A DNA stretch of 5,962 nucleotides from Candidatus Omnitrophota bacterium. GTDB lineage: Bacteria > Omnitrophota > Gorgyraeia > Gygaellales > Profunditerraquicolaceae. The notes below the pieces were generated by a model. That model saw only the letters and a program-made list of their open reading frames with translations, was not told the origin of the DNA and did not search any database. A program made the position numbers and the translations under genes. Below, piece after piece: positions 5,345-5,962 of this stretch (the stretch's first letter is position 1; each line of letters starts with the position of its first letter). The DNA is taken from the NCBI GenBank assembly GCA_028710845.1, contig JAQTTI010000063.1, positions 1 to 5,962 on the forward strand. The letters run 5' to 3'.

Positions 5345-5962
5345 GATTATCGCAATGGCAGGTAAGGGCGGCACGGGAAAAACAACGATTGCAGCCGTTA
5401 TTGTCCGCCTAATCAAAGAAAAAAAATTAGGTTCGGTTATCGCTATTGATGCTGATCCTAACAGCAATCTGGCCCAGAGTTTAGGGGTAGAAAACCGGTC
5501 AAACATCGGTGAGATTTTAGACGGAATAGGCGAAAAGGTCCCACCGGGTATGACTAAAGACCGGTTTATCCAGCTAAAAGTGCAAACCGCTATCCAGGAA
5601 GAAGACGGATTCGATCTGTTGAGTATGGGTAAACCCGAAGGCCCAGGATGTTATTGTTACGTAAATAATATTTTAAGGTCGGTTATGGCCGGTCTGGTTA
5701 AAGACTATGATTATATTATAATTGATAATGAGGCAGGCTTAGAACACCTTTCCAGGCGGACAAGCCGCTTAGCTGATACTTTGATAGTTGTTTCGGATTC
5801 TTCGGTTGTCGGATTAAGGTCAGCCAAAAAAGTAATCGAGCTGGTAAATGAGTTGAAATTTGAAGTTAAAAAAAGCTATCTTTTAGTTAATCGCTTTAAT
5901 AAAGATATCCGGGAGGAGCAGGTCAAAGAGACAGGTTTAGATTATCTGGGTAATTTGCCAGC
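5337..5962 (+). CDS. cooC: CooC/AcsF-type nickel-insertion ATPase, truncated by the window edge
   Basis: The frame runs from ATG 5337 past the right edge, giving 208 readable residues; family members are about 250-270, so roughly 45-60 are missing. CooC and AcsF are MinD/SIMIBI-class ATPases that help insert nickel into the C-cluster of CO dehydrogenase or the A-cluster of acetyl-CoA synthase. The deviant Walker A motif GKGGTGKTT spans residues 9-17 with signature Lys10 and catalytic Lys15. Walker A' is IDADPNSNL (37-45), and the switch II region is IIIDNEAGLEHLSRR (127-141), the family form. Cys105-x-Cys107 in P-G-C-Y-C-Y-V-N-N is the dimer-interface nickel site of CooC. The 8-base overlap with acsV implies translational coupling. 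CooC and AcsF cannot be told apart reliably by eye; the neighbours acsC and acsV make a CODH/ACS maturation role likely. Confidence 0.92.
   Translation, partial: MGKIIAMAGKGGTGKTTIAAVIVRLIKEKKLGSVIAIDADPNSNLAQSLGVENRSNIGEILDGIGEKVPPGMTKDRFIQLKVQTAIQEEDGFDLLSMGKPEGPGCYCYVNNILRSVMAGLVKDYDYIIIDNEAGLEHLSRRTSRLADTLIVVSDSSVVGLRSAKKVIELVNELKFEVKKSYLLVNRFNKDIREEQVKETGLDYLGNLP

Overview
The window is bacterial and reads almost entirely on the + strand. It holds six complete genes and two genes cut by the window edges. The largest gap between genes is 11 bases, several genes overlap, and no terminator-like hairpin or convincing promoter lies between genes, so it looks like one long polycistronic run. 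The base composition is moderately AT-rich by eye. The content suggests an anaerobe with a Wood-Ljungdahl (acetyl-CoA) pathway. The combination of bacterial TsaD, a bactofilin and a bacterial-type corrinoid protein activator would fit an uncultured Gram-negative-type lineage such as Omnitrophota, but that placement is a weak inference from gene content only.

Left part (1-1395): the C-terminal end of the tRNA t6A synthase TsaD, then a short MgtC/SapB-type membrane protein, a bactofilin that carries an extra C-terminal excisionase-like helix-turn-helix (HTH) domain, and a small protein with the same kind of HTH domain at its N-terminus and one membrane helix at its C-terminus. The last two appear to form a pair: a cytoskeletal polymer and a membrane-anchored protein with related HTH modules.

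Middle and right part (1398-5962): LarB (first enzyme of nickel-pincer nucleotide synthesis), the large subunit of the corrinoid iron-sulfur protein (AcsC/CdhE), its ATP-dependent reductive activator (AcsV/RACo), and the start of a CooC/AcsF-type nickel-insertion ATPase. AcsC carries the methyl group on cobalamin to acetyl-CoA synthase, AcsV re-reduces the corrinoid when it is oxidised to Co(II), and CooC/AcsF loads nickel into CO dehydrogenase/acetyl-CoA synthase. The rest of the CODH/ACS genes (acsA, acsB, acsD, acsE) are not in the window and probably lie downstream.

The most unusual points are the bactofilin-HTH fusion beside a tail-anchored HTH protein, and a larB gene placed directly before acsC, two bases away, with no larC or larE in the window.
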